Below are positions 1 through 7,692 of a stretch of DNA of 35,355 bases, one piece after another. Every line of letters begins with the position of its first letter. Positions within the stretch are counted from its first letter, which is position 1. Both the position numbers and the translations under genes were made by a program. The notes beneath the pieces are model-generated. The model saw only the letters and a program-made list of their open reading frames with translations, had not been told where the DNA came from and did no database searches. Source of the DNA: Hymenobacter terricola. Lineage in GTDB: Bacteria > Bacteroidota > Bacteroidia > Cytophagales > Hymenobacteraceae. The stretch is taken from contig NZ_JAGEMO020000069.1 in the NCBI RefSeq assembly GCF_017921975.2, forward strand, positions 1 to 35,355. The letters are read 5' to 3'.

Positions 1-770
1 GCCCGGTGCGGCTTTTTGATTCCGACCCCGCCGGCCCGGCCCGCATTCCCAAGCCCGACAAGCCCGACCTGGAATGCATGGCGGCGCTCTGCTGGCCCGA
101 CGGCCGGCCCGGCCTGCTCCTGTTTGGCTCGGGCAGCCGGCCCAACCGCGCCCGCGGCTGGTTTGTGCCCACCGAAACCGGGGCTGCGCCCGTACCCGAG
201 GAGCAGGATTTTGCGCCACTCTACGCCCTGCTCCAGCCCCATCTGCCGCCCGGCACGGTGCTGAACCTGGAAGCCGCCGCCACTTCGGCCACGGAACTGC
301 TGCTGTTTCAGCGCACGGTGGGCCGGGCCGACGCGGCGCTGCTGTTCCGGCTGCCGCTGGCGGCTGCGCTCGTCTTTGCGGCATCTGGTGGGCCAGCGCC
401 CGACGTGCAGGTGCTGAAATTTCAGTTGCCCGAAATTGACGGCTGCCCGGCCGGCTTCTCCGGGGCCACGTTCGTCGATGACCTGCTGTTCGTCACGGCA
501 TCGGTCGAAAACACAACCGATGCCGTGCTCGACGGGGCCGTGCTGGGCTCCTTCATTGGCTTGGTGAACCTGGAAGCCGGCACCGGCGCCTTTGCGCGCC
601 TGCAATGGGCCGATGGGCACGCGTACCACGGCAAAGTGGAAGGCCTGGCCGTGCGCCGTGCCCTGGCAGCCGGCCGGTGGGAATTGCTGCTGGTGACCGA
701 CGACGACATGGGTGGGAGCACCGCCGTGGTAGCAGAAGTAGCGCTGTCGCCCACAAGTTCGAGAGGGTAG
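1..770 (+). CDS. DUF6929-like protein, 5'-truncated by window edge
   Basis: The frame is open to the left edge, so the true start lies outside; a GTG at base 6 is only the first possible start inside. About 254 residues remain. The text resembles the C-terminal part of the Bacteroidota DUF6929 family: an RIPKPDKPDLE segment near the start, then LLFGSGS, then GFSGATF with LLFVTASVE and a DGAVLGSF stretch. These families look like beta-propeller or SdiA-regulated-like proteins, but no enzymatic role is known to me. The stop codon overlaps the left arm of a 19-bp inverted repeat, and the next gene converges on it. The family assignment is from memory of the motif pattern, not from a search. Confidence 0.6.
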   Translation, partial: PVRLFDSDPAGPARIPKPDKPDLECMAALCWPDGRPGLLLFGSGSRPNRARGWFVPTETGAAPVPEEQDFAPLYALLQPHLPPGTVLNLEAAATSATELLLFQRTVGRADAALLFRLPLAAALVFAASGGPAPDVQVLKFQLPEIDGCPAGFSGATFVDDLLFVTASVENTTDAVLDGAVLGSFIGLVNLEAGTGAFARLQWADGHAYHGKVEGLAVRRALAAGRWELLLVTDDDMGGSTAVVAEVALSPTSSRG

Positions 771-818
771 TTACTCGTTGGTAGTTGCCAATGAGCTAAC
801 AACTACCAACGAGTAACT
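769..818. terminator. 19-bp perfect inverted repeat between convergent genes
   Basis: The arms at 769-787 and 800-818 are perfectly complementary, with a 12-base loop. The left arm overlaps the stop of the DUF6929-like gene and the right arm touches the stop of the minus-strand gene ending at 818. There is no T-tract. The position between two convergent stops suggests a bidirectional terminator or RNA 3'-end stabiliser. Confidence 0.6.
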
Positions 819-1234
819 CAAGTACCACTGGGCAGCCGCAGCTCACGCAGCCAGGCAGTGGCCTCGGGCTCGGCTTCAAACAGCCGGTAAGTGAGGGAAG
901 AATGCTGGGCCGTGCTCATCACCACGTTCAGCGCGAGGCGGGCATACTCGTTGCTGGGAATCACCACCGCGCCGTAGAGTTCATAGCCGTCGCTGGCGTT
1001 GCGAGCCAGCCAGTGGTTGGTAATCCAGTGGCTTTCTTCTTCGGTGAAGGGGGCCATGGCGCGCTGGTCGGCCAGCATTTTGTGCCAGCCGTAGCGGCGC
1101 AACAGTTGGCCGGTGTGGGTCAGAAAGGCCTGAAACGTAGCAAAATCTCGGGGGCCGGCGGCGTATTGCACCAAGGCATAGCCGTCGGGGTGTTCGAGCA
1201 AACGCCCGATGGGGTTTTCAAAATATAAACGCAT
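818..1234 (-). CDS. Hypothetical protein, STAS-like small protein (paralogue of 1436-1861)
   Basis: 138 residues, starting with MRLYFENPIGRL. I do not know a function. It shares a pattern with the divergent gene at 1436-1861: an aromatic N-terminal strand, then an LADQ..(A)P...ES.W.T..W motif in the middle (LSDH....P......WLTE.W in the paralogue), then YRLFEAEPEATAWL near the end (FQRFSTVEAAEAWL in the paralogue). The size and the ending 'F.....A..WL' recall small SpoIIAA/STAS-like proteins seen in many copies in Hymenobacter-type genomes. No signal peptide or membrane segment is visible. It converges on the gene to its left across a perfect hairpin. Confidence 0.6.
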   Translation of the reverse strand: MRLYFENPIGRLLEHPDGYALVQYAAGPRDFATFQAFLTHTGQLLRRYGWHKMLADQRAMAPFTEEESHWITNHWLARNASDGYELYGAVVIPSNEYARLALNVVMSTAQHSSLTYRLFEAEPEATAWLRELRLPSGT

Positions 1235-1435
1235 GATGAATAATCCGGATAGCGTAATTTGCTGAAAATAAGGTAAAATATTCAGCTAATGCCAAGCTTA
1301 TGATGCCAACTTTGGATGGGCTGTTAGTACGCGGCAATTGTGGTTTTGTTGGGCCTTTTCGCGCATTTTCCGGCCTCGGGCGTAAGTTTGTTGGCCCTGC
1401 AACAGTCTTTTGCTGTTGTAGGCGCGCGCCCAAGT
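1235..1435. other. Divergent intergenic region
   Basis: About 200 bases between two divergently oriented paralogues. The first half is AT-rich (around 1240-1300) and probably holds both promoters. No clear operator or RNA was recognised. Confidence 0.4.
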
Positions 1436-1861
1436 ATGAATTTGCTGCCCCGCTCCCAAGAAACTCTTTGTTTTCAAAATACTGCCGGCAAGCTTTTTCA
1501 TAGCCAGGCGGGCTTTGTGCGGCTGGCGTGGTCCCCCGAACGGCTGACGCTGGACACCATCAAAGCATACTACGACCAAGTGCTGGCGCTGCTGCTCACC
1601 TCGGGGTCCCGGAAAATATTGTCGGACCATGGCCAGCGCGCGCCTCTCTCGGGCCCGGCCCAGCAGTGGCTCACCGAAACCTGGATTCCGCGGGCCATGA
1701 CTCAGGCCCGCACCCGCCATTGCGCCATCGTGGAAGGGGCCGACCCGCTCCATCGGCTCTCCACGCAATCGGTGGTGTCGGCGGCGCCGGTCAACTTTGT
1801 GTTTCAGCGGTTTTCGACCGTGGAAGCGGCTGAAGCGTGGCTGATTGGGGTGCAGCTGTGA
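1436..1861 (+). CDS. Hypothetical protein, STAS-like small protein (paralogue of 818-1234)
   Basis: 141 residues from the ATG at 1436. The frame is open further upstream to 1340, but alignment with the paralogue at 818-1234 places the conserved N-terminal strand (LCFQNTAGKLF against LYFENPIGRLL) just after this ATG, so the shorter start is preferred. The middle motif KILSDHGQRAPLSG and the end FQRFSTVEAAEAWL match the paralogue's layout. Function unknown. It is transcribed away from its paralogue and ends 15 bases before the stop of the converging AI-2E permease gene. Confidence 0.6.
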   Translation: MNLLPRSQETLCFQNTAGKLFHSQAGFVRLAWSPERLTLDTIKAYYDQVLALLLTSGSRKILSDHGQRAPLSGPAQQWLTETWIPRAMTQARTRHCAIVEGADPLHRLSTQSVVSAAPVNFVFQRFSTVEAAEAWLIGVQL

Positions 1862-1876
1862 AGCCTGCGGGAGGCA

Positions 1877-3007
1877 TTAGTTGATTTCGACGCTCTTTTC
1901 AGCCGCCACGGCGGCCGGGCTGGCCGGGTTGACTCGGCGGCCGCGCGGGGTTTCTTCGTCGCCGAGCAGCATGCCCCAGGGCTTGAGCGGCGGAATGCGG
2001 TCGAACACGATTTTGAGAATGGCGATGACCGGCAGGGCCAGAAACATGCCCGCCACGCCCCCAATGGCATTGCCCACCAGCACGCCCACAATGGCCACCA
2101 ACGCATTAACCTTGATTTTGGAGGCCACGATGCGCGGAATCAGGTAGTGGTTGTCGATGAACTGAATGAGCATATAGGCGGCCAGCACGGCCAGCGCGTG
2201 GCCGTAGCCGGGTTGCGCCACGAAGGCCATGAGCATGGGCAGCGCGATGGCAATGAGCCCGCCGATGTAGGGAATAAAATTTAGCAATGCGCCCAGCACG
2301 CCCAGCAGCAGCGCATACGGCACCCCAATGATGAGCAGCGCCGTGGTGTTGAGCGTGGCCACGATGCTGGCTTCAATGAGCAGGCCAATCATGTAGCTCT
2401 GGATGGTGGCCTTGCTCTCGCGCAGCACTTCGGCCACGCCGCTGTCCTGGCGGTGGCCGGAAAACACTTGGGTCAGGAAATCAACCAGGCGCCGCTGGTA
2501 GAGGAAGAACAGGAAGATGTAAACCGGAATGAGCGTGGCCACCACCAGCAGCCCCGACACGGCCGAGAGCGTGCCACCCAGCAGCGACGAGGCGCGGTTG
2601 CCGGCCTCGCTCAGCCAGCCTTGCAGCTTCTGGTCGCTGATGCCGAGGCGGCTTTGCAGCCACTGGTGCACCTGGGTGGAGGTTTGGGTAAACTTGGCCT
2701 TGAACAGCGGCATCTGGCTGGAAAGCTGCGAGGCTTCCAGGTAAATAAAGTACATCAGGCCGAGCAGCGAGGCCACGCCCAGCACCACCGTGAGCGTGAT
2801 GGCCAACAGCTTGGGCACCCGGTGCCGCAGCAGCCACTGCTCCACGGGGTGCAGCATGATGGCGAAAATGGCCGCGAAAAACAGCGGAAAAATAATGTCG
2901 CTGGCAATGTGTATCGTGAACACGGCCAACGCCAGGCCCAGCAGCACCAGCGGCGCTTTCACATACAGCGGAAATTGCGACTCGTGGAGTTGGCGAGGTT
3001 CGGTCAT
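1877..3007 (-). CDS. AI-2E family transporter (permease)
   Basis: 376 residues from the ATG at 3007; a TTG two codons upstream is less likely. It has the AI-2E exporter/PerM layout: paired hydrophobic segments near the N-terminus (LVLLGLALAVFTIHIASDI, then LFFAAIFAIML), a soluble central stretch rich in Q, S and K, then a hydrophobic C-terminal half containing LNFIPYIGGLIA and LIQFIDNHYLIPRIV, the most conserved signatures of the family. Members are inner-membrane proteins of about 350-400 residues; some have been linked to autoinducer-2 export or Na+/H+ antiport. The substrate cannot be told here. It lies 95 bases downstream of the lactonase gene on the same strand and may be co-transcribed with it. 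Confidence 0.88.
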   Translation of the reverse strand: MTEPRQLHESQFPLYVKAPLVLLGLALAVFTIHIASDIIFPLFFAAIFAIMLHPVEQWLLRHRVPKLLAITLTVVLGVASLLGLMYFIYLEASQLSSQMPLFKAKFTQTSTQVHQWLQSRLGISDQKLQGWLSEAGNRASSLLGGTLSAVSGLLVVATLIPVYIFLFFLYQRRLVDFLTQVFSGHRQDSGVAEVLRESKATIQSYMIGLLIEASIVATLNTTALLIIGVPYALLLGVLGALLNFIPYIGGLIAIALPMLMAFVAQPGYGHALAVLAAYMLIQFIDNHYLIPRIVASKIKVNALVAIVGVLVGNAIGGVAGMFLALPVIAILKIVFDRIPPLKPWGMLLGDEETPRGRRVNPASPAAVAAEKSVEIN

Positions 3008-3102
3008 GAGCAAAGTAGCAGAGGCGGCGATGAAGTGGCTGAGCAGGCCCGCTTACGTTCGCCGGCTCCCGGCGTTGCCGGGCGGGCGCTGCCGGCGCAG
3101 GC

Positions 3103-4296
3103 TTACCGGGTGAAATCTTCCACCACCTGCAAAAACATGGGGGAGGGTACTTCGGCCGTTTGGCCGGTGGGGGCGAGCTGGCCCGATTGCGGGTCGACGC
3201 GGAAGGTGACCACGTTGTTGGAGTTCTGGTTGGCCACTAGCAGCAGGCGGCCCGAGGGGTCGAGGGTGAAGTTGCGGGGCGTTTTGCCCTGGGTGTCCAC
3301 GTCCTGAATGGGCACCAGGGTGCCGTTGGCCGTGTCGATGGCAAACACCGCGATGCTGTTGTGGCCCCGGTTGGAAGCATACAGAAACAAGCCGCTGGGC
3401 GCTACGTGAATATCGGCGCAGGAATTCTCGCCCGTGTAGCTGGCCGGCAGCGCCGACACGGTTTGCAGCTCCCGGAACTGGCCCGTGGCCGCGTTGTAGG
3501 CCAGCGCCGTCACGGTCGAATTCAACTCATTCACCAGGTAGGCCAGCTTGCCGTTGGGGTGGAACACGAGGTGGCGCGGCCCCGCGCCGGGCTTGGCCGT
3601 AAACGCCGGTTCGGGCAGGCGCGTGAGCTGGCCCTTGGCCGGGTCGAGGCGGTAGGCGTACACGCGGTCGGTGCCCAGGTTCACGGCGAAGGCAAATTTA
3701 TTGGCCGGGTCGGGGAGGAGGCAGTGGGCGTGCGGGCCGGTTTGGTTTTTGTGCGGGCCGCTGCCGGTGTGCTGGTCGGTGGTGGGCGCGCCGAGCTGGC
3801 CATCGGCCGCGATGGGCAGCAGGCTCACGTTGCCAGTCACGTAGTTGGCTACCAGGGCGGCCTTGCTGGTGTGGTCGAGGCTGATGTAACAGGGCGAGGC
3901 CCCGTTGGAAGGCTGCTGGTCGAGGAGCTTGAGGTCGCCGGTGTGCGGGTCCACGGCGAAGGCGCTGACGCCCCCGCTGACGGCGCCCCGAAACGTCTGG
4001 GTTTCGTTCACCGCATACAGGAAGCAGTGGTTCGGGGCCAAGGTCATATACGTCGGGCTGGGGCCGCCGCGCTGGGCACTCACGCGGGTGAGCGTGCCGG
4101 TAGTGGGGGAAACACGGTAAAGAAAAATCGTGCTTTCCTGCTCCGAAGCCACGTTAGTGCCCACGTACAGCAGGTAATCTTTGGTACTGCCCGTGCTGGC
4201 CACCGGCCGCACGCAGCCGGCAAATAGGGCGATGGACAGCAGGCCGGGCCCGCTGGCGGACAGAAAACGGCGGCGGGAAGAAATGGGGTGGGACAT
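3103..4296 (-). CDS. Beta-propeller lactonase family protein, exported lipoprotein
   Basis: 397 residues from the ATG at 4296; upstream ATG/GTG codons to 4401 would put a spurious hydrophobic leader in front. The N-terminus SSRRRFLSASGPG followed by LLSIALFAGC reads as a Tat-like twin-arginine signal with a lipobox, so the mature protein is probably a periplasmic or surface lipoprotein. The body shows lactonase/YbhE-type propeller repeats: YVGTN near residue 45, PNHCFLYAVNE, then GPRHLVFHPNGKLAYLVNEL and PSGLFLYASNRGHNSI, and PRNFTLDPSGRLLLVANQNSNNV near the end. Cytoplasmic relatives hydrolyse 6-phosphogluconolactone or act on 3-carboxymuconolactone-type substrates. Export of this copy argues against a role in the pentose phosphate pathway, which has its own pgl at 5405-6127. 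Confidence 0.85.
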   Translation of the reverse strand: MSHPISSRRRFLSASGPGLLSIALFAGCVRPVASTGSTKDYLLYVGTNVASEQESTIFLYRVSPTTGTLTRVSAQRGGPSPTYMTLAPNHCFLYAVNETQTFRGAVSGGVSAFAVDPHTGDLKLLDQQPSNGASPCYISLDHTSKAALVANYVTGNVSLLPIAADGQLGAPTTDQHTGSGPHKNQTGPHAHCLLPDPANKFAFAVNLGTDRVYAYRLDPAKGQLTRLPEPAFTAKPGAGPRHLVFHPNGKLAYLVNELNSTVTALAYNAATGQFRELQTVSALPASYTGENSCADIHVAPSGLFLYASNRGHNSIAVFAIDTANGTLVPIQDVDTQGKTPRNFTLDPSGRLLLVANQNSNNVVTFRVDPQSGQLAPTGQTAEVPSPMFLQVVEDFTR

Positions 4297-4515
4297 ATAG
4301 CAGGCAAGGATGAAGCGCAAAAATGCAACAATTCCACTCGAAGGCACAATACCAAGAAGCATAACGGGTGGGAAAAATAGAAGTTTGGGCAAAACGAGCA
4401 TCGGGATGTGCTGGCTGCCACGGCCGCCGCATCCGGCCCGTAGTTGTTACTTTGGCTCCCTCATCATCCACTCACGGCCAGCCTGCTGAAGCTGCCGCGT
4501 AACTTCCCATCCGCA

Positions 4516-5268
4516 ATGGCAGAGCTTTCATCCGAAGTCCAAAACAAGCTAGACCTTGAAAAGCAGCGCGCCGCCGCCGCCGCTCTGCGCTGGGTGCGCG
4601 ATGGCATGATTGTCGGCCTCGGCAGCGGGAGCACGGCGGCGCACTTCATCACCCAGCTTGGCGAGCGGGTGCAGGCCGGCTTGCGCGTGCAGGCCACGGC
4701 CACCTCGCGCGCCAGCGAAGACCTGGCCCGCCACGCCGGCATTCCGCTGCTGGAACCGCGCCGCGGCCTGCGCTTCGACCTGACCGTGGACGGCGCCGAC
4801 GAGCTCGACCCGCACCTGCGCCTCATCAAAGGCGGTGGCGGGGCCTTGCTGCGCGAAAAAGTGCTGGCCACCGCCTCCGATTACTGGCTCATTATCGCCG
4901 ACTCTTCCAAGGCCGTGGCCCAGCTCGGCCACTTTCCTCTGCCGCTGGAAGTGGTGCCCTTCGCGCTGCCCTGGGTGCTTGATGCCGTGGCGGCCCTCGG
5001 CGGCGCCCCGGTGGTGCGGCCCGACCACCAAAAGCCCTCCGAGCTGGCCCATTCCGACCAAGGCAACCTGCTGGTTGACTGCCGCTTTGAGGCAATACCG
5101 GACCCGGAACAACTGGCGGCTCAACTCCAGAATATCCCCGGTGTCGTGGAGCAGGGCCTGTTCATCGGGCTGGCGCGGGCTGCCTTAGTGGCGCAAGGCG
5201 AGCTGGTGATGGTGTGGCGGGCCGGCGCAGAGCCTGTGGCGGTGGATGGGTTCTCGAAGCTGCCGTAA
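4516..5268 (+). CDS. rpiA: Ribose-5-phosphate isomerase A
   Basis: 250 residues from the ATG at 4516; the frame is open from 4444 but the family starts near here. The enzyme interconverts ribose 5-phosphate and ribulose 5-phosphate in the cytoplasm, in the non-oxidative pentose phosphate branch. Signatures are in order: GLGSGST at residues 34-40 (phosphate loop), DGADELD at 92-98 (catalytic Asp region) and KGGGGALLREK at 105-115 (catalytic Glu/Lys region). The length is slightly above the usual 220-235. It is transcribed opposite to gnd-zwf-pgl and divergently from the lactonase. The sequence TTACTTTG around 4446-4453 is close to a Bacteroidota -7 box and could be its promoter. It ends at a 30-bp inverted repeat. 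Confidence 0.95.
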   Translation: MAELSSEVQNKLDLEKQRAAAAALRWVRDGMIVGLGSGSTAAHFITQLGERVQAGLRVQATATSRASEDLARHAGIPLLEPRRGLRFDLTVDGADELDPHLRLIKGGGGALLREKVLATASDYWLIIADSSKAVAQLGHFPLPLEVVPFALPWVLDAVAALGGAPVVRPDHQKPSELAHSDQGNLLVDCRFEAIPDPEQLAAQLQNIPGVVEQGLFIGLARAALVAQGELVMVWRAGAEPVAVDGFSKLP

Positions 5269-5273
5269 CAGGT

Positions 5274-5342
5274 AGTTAAAAGTCAAAAGGGAAGAGTTAA
5301 AATCACACACGAATTTTAATTCTTCCCTTTTGACTTTTAACT
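5274..5342. terminator. 30-bp inverted repeat downstream of rpiA
   Basis: The arms at 5274-5303 and 5313-5342 are complementary over 30 bp with a single G.U-type mismatch and a 9-base loop. The arms are A/T-rich around a GGGAAG core. The repeat lies between convergent rpiA (+) and pgl (-), as at 769-818, and probably acts as a bidirectional terminator. The arm length is unusual for a simple terminator. Confidence 0.6.
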
Positions 5343-5362
5343 GAACCATTATCTGCGCTGAA

Positions 5363-5404
5363 CTGGTGCCCCCTCTCCACGGGAGAGGGGGGCAGGGGAT
5401 GAGG
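5363..5404. repeat. REP-like palindrome
   Basis: A TGCCCCCTCTCC arm (5367-5378) is followed by a short loop and GGAGAGGGGGGCA (5382-5394), then AGGGGATGAGG. This matches the widespread 'ccctctcc..ggagaggg..aggggtgagg' palindromic element found in many bacterial genomes. It ends directly at the pgl stop codon. The identification as a dispersed repeat rests on recognition, since only one copy is in the window. Confidence 0.55.
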
Positions 5405-6127
5405 TTACGCCAGCTTCGCCGCCGCTGCCTCGTCCAGAAACCAGTGCAGTTCGCCCTTTGTGGGGGCAATCAACTGCGCGGGGTATTGCTCAATATCCCG
5501 GGCGCCATTTATTACCGACCGCACGGCGGCAGCTTTGCCGGCGCCGTACACCAGGAAGGCCACGGCGTGGGCCTGGTTTATCATTGGGGCCGTCAGGGTA
5601 ATGCGGTAGGCTTGCATTTCCTCCACGAAAACCTCCTGGGCGCTGGCCGTGGCCACTTGCAGCACGGCGGTATGCGGGAACAGAGACGCCGTGTGGGAGT
5701 TGTCGCCCAGGCCCAGCAGCACTACATCGAACCGGGCCTTTTCTGAACCGAAGAAATCCTGAATGGCCGTGGTGTAGGCCTGCGCCGCCTCGGCGGGCGG
5801 CAGCAGGGTATTCACGGCGAAAACGTGCGCGGCCGGAATATGCAACGGCTCCAGCAGGGCCGTTTTGGCCATCAGGTAGTTGCTTTCCGGGTCGGTGGGA
5901 GGAACGTCACGCTCATCGCCGAAAAAGAAAAATACCTGCTGCCATTTCACTCGGTCCCGGTACGCCTCGGAGGCCAGCAGCTCGTACAGTTTCCTGGGTG
6001 AGCTGCCGCCCGACAGCGCCACGGAAAACCGGCCGCGCGCCGCAATGGCCGCGTCGGCCTGCGCCACAAAGTAGTCGGCAAGGCCGTGCAGCACGTCCTC
6101 CACCGTTGCATAAACGTGCTGGGGCAT
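5405..6127 (-). CDS. pgl: 6-phosphogluconolactonase (DevB/SOL type)
   Basis: 240 residues from the ATG at 6127, which lies two bases past the zwf stop; the frame is open to 6211, but that would overlap zwf and adds residues not typical of the family. The enzyme hydrolyses 6-phosphogluconolactone to 6-phosphogluconate in the cytoplasm. Typical motifs are SVALSGGSSPRKLYELL near residue 45, FFFGDERDVPPTDPESNY near 80, and VLLGLGDNSHTASLFP near 145. Spacing indicates an operon with zwf and, upstream, gnd. The stop codon abuts a REP-like palindrome. Confidence 0.94.
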   Translation of the reverse strand: MPQHVYATVEDVLHGLADYFVAQADAAIAARGRFSVALSGGSSPRKLYELLASEAYRDRVKWQQVFFFFGDERDVPPTDPESNYLMAKTALLEPLHIPAAHVFAVNTLLPPAEAAQAYTTAIQDFFGSEKARFDVVLLGLGDNSHTASLFPHTAVLQVATASAQEVFVEEMQAYRITLTAPMINQAHAVAFLVYGAGKAAAVRSVINGARDIEQYPAQLIAPTKGELHWFLDEAAAAKLA

Positions 6128-6129
6128 GG

Positions 6130-7644
6130 CTATTTCTTGGCGTTGAGGGGCAGGGAAAACCAGTGAAAGCCGTCGCGGGCGATGAGCGCCTCCGCCACTT
6201 CCGGCCCCCACGAATCGGCCGAGTAGTTGGGGAAGCTTTGGCTGGTGCGGCCCTGCCAGGAGTTCAGAATGGGCATCACCAGGTCCCAGGCCGCTTCCAC
6301 CTGGTCGCCGCGCATGAACAGGGTCTGGTCGCCGAGCATGGTGTCGAGCAACAGCGTTTCGTAGGCTTCCGGGGCCTCGGCGATGTAGGTGCCTTTGTAG
6401 TCGAACACCATGTCCACGGTGTTCAGCATCATGTCGAGGCCGGGGCGCTTGGCCTGCACTTGCAGCCGAATGCTCATCTCGGGCTGAATGCTGATAATGA
6501 GGCGGTTTTGCTGCCAGCTTTCCCCCGTTTCGGGCGGGAAAACGCAGTGCGGCGCGTCCTTAAACTGGATGCTGATGATGGATGCCGAGCGGTGCAGGCG
6601 CTTGCCGGTGCGCACGTAGAACGGCACGCCCTGCCAGCGCCAGTTGTCCACGAAAAACTTCACGGCGGCGAAGGTTTCGGTGTTCGACTGCGGGTTGGCG
6701 TCTTTTTCCTCGCGGTAGCCGGGTACTTGTTTGCCCTCAATCCAGCCGGGGCCGTACTGCCCGCGCACCGCCGACTCACGCACTTCCTCGGGCGTGAAGC
6801 GGCGCATGGCGCGCAGCACGTCCACTTTGCGGTTGCGCACTTCGTCGGCGTTGAAATTGACGGGCGGTTCCATAGCCACCAGGCACAGCAGCTGCAATAG
6901 GTGGTTCTGAATCATGTCGCGCAGGGCGCCCGCGCCGTCGTAGTAGCCGCTGCGGTCGCCCACGCCCAGCTGCTCGGTCACCGAAATCTGGACGTGCTCG
7001 ATGTAGTTGCGGTTCCAGAGCGGTTCCAGGATGGCGTTGGCGAAGCGGAAAGCCATGATGTTCTGCACCGTTTCCTTGCCCAGGTAGTGGTCGATGCGGT
7101 AAATCTGCTGCTCGTCGAAAATCTCTCCCAGCAGCTTATTCAGCGCCCGGGCCGACTCCAAATCATGTCCAATCGGCTTTTCGATGACGATGCGCGTGCA
7201 CTCGGGGTCGGCTGCCAGCTTGCTCTTGGCCAGGTTGGTGGCGATAATCGGGAAGAACTCGGGGGCCACTGCCAGGTAATAAATCACGTTGGCTTTGGTG
7301 CTCCATTCCTTTTCCAGGTGCGCGATGTGCCCGGCGAAGGCCTGGTAGGTATCGGCGTTTTTTACGTCGGCCACCTGGTAATAAATGTGCGGAGCGAAGG
7401 TGGTCCAGGTGGCAGGCTTGGCTTTGCCATTACGCGAAAACTGGTTGATGTCAGCCAGCAGCTTTTCCTGGAAAGCCTGGTCGGTGAGCTCGGTGCGGCC
7501 CGTGCCGATGATGGCAAACTGCTCGGGCAGCCAGCCATCCAAAAACAAGTTGTAGAGCGCCGGGGCCAGCTTGCGGGCGTTCAAATCCCCGGTACCGCCG
7601 AAGATGACGAAGATGGTCGGCTGATTATTTTTCGGGCTATTCAT
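6130..7644 (-). CDS. zwf: Glucose-6-phosphate 1-dehydrogenase
   Basis: 504 residues, normal length. It oxidises glucose 6-phosphate to 6-phosphogluconolactone with NAD(P)+, the entry step of the oxidative pentose phosphate pathway. The N-terminal Rossmann motif GGTGDL is at residues 16-21 and continues as NARKL. The active-site signature RIDHYLGKE is at 183-191. The C-terminal half contains the GVPFYVRTGKRL motif. It starts 48 bases downstream of the gnd stop and ends two bases before the pgl start, so the three genes are very probably one transcription unit on the minus strand. Confidence 0.96.
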   Translation of the reverse strand: MNSPKNNQPTIFVIFGGTGDLNARKLAPALYNLFLDGWLPEQFAIIGTGRTELTDQAFQEKLLADINQFSRNGKAKPATWTTFAPHIYYQVADVKNADTYQAFAGHIAHLEKEWSTKANVIYYLAVAPEFFPIIATNLAKSKLAADPECTRIVIEKPIGHDLESARALNKLLGEIFDEQQIYRIDHYLGKETVQNIMAFRFANAILEPLWNRNYIEHVQISVTEQLGVGDRSGYYDGAGALRDMIQNHLLQLLCLVAMEPPVNFNADEVRNRKVDVLRAMRRFTPEEVRESAVRGQYGPGWIEGKQVPGYREEKDANPQSNTETFAAVKFFVDNWRWQGVPFYVRTGKRLHRSASIISIQFKDAPHCVFPPETGESWQQNRLIISIQPEMSIRLQVQAKRPGLDMMLNTVDMVFDYKGTYIAEAPEAYETLLLDTMLGDQTLFMRGDQVEAAWDLVMPILNSWQGRTSQSFPNYSADSWGPEVAEALIARDGFHWFSLPLNAKK

Positions 7645-7692
7645 GCCAGTGGGGTGCTTTGCGAATGAGAGGTGATGCCGATGCGGGGGAGG

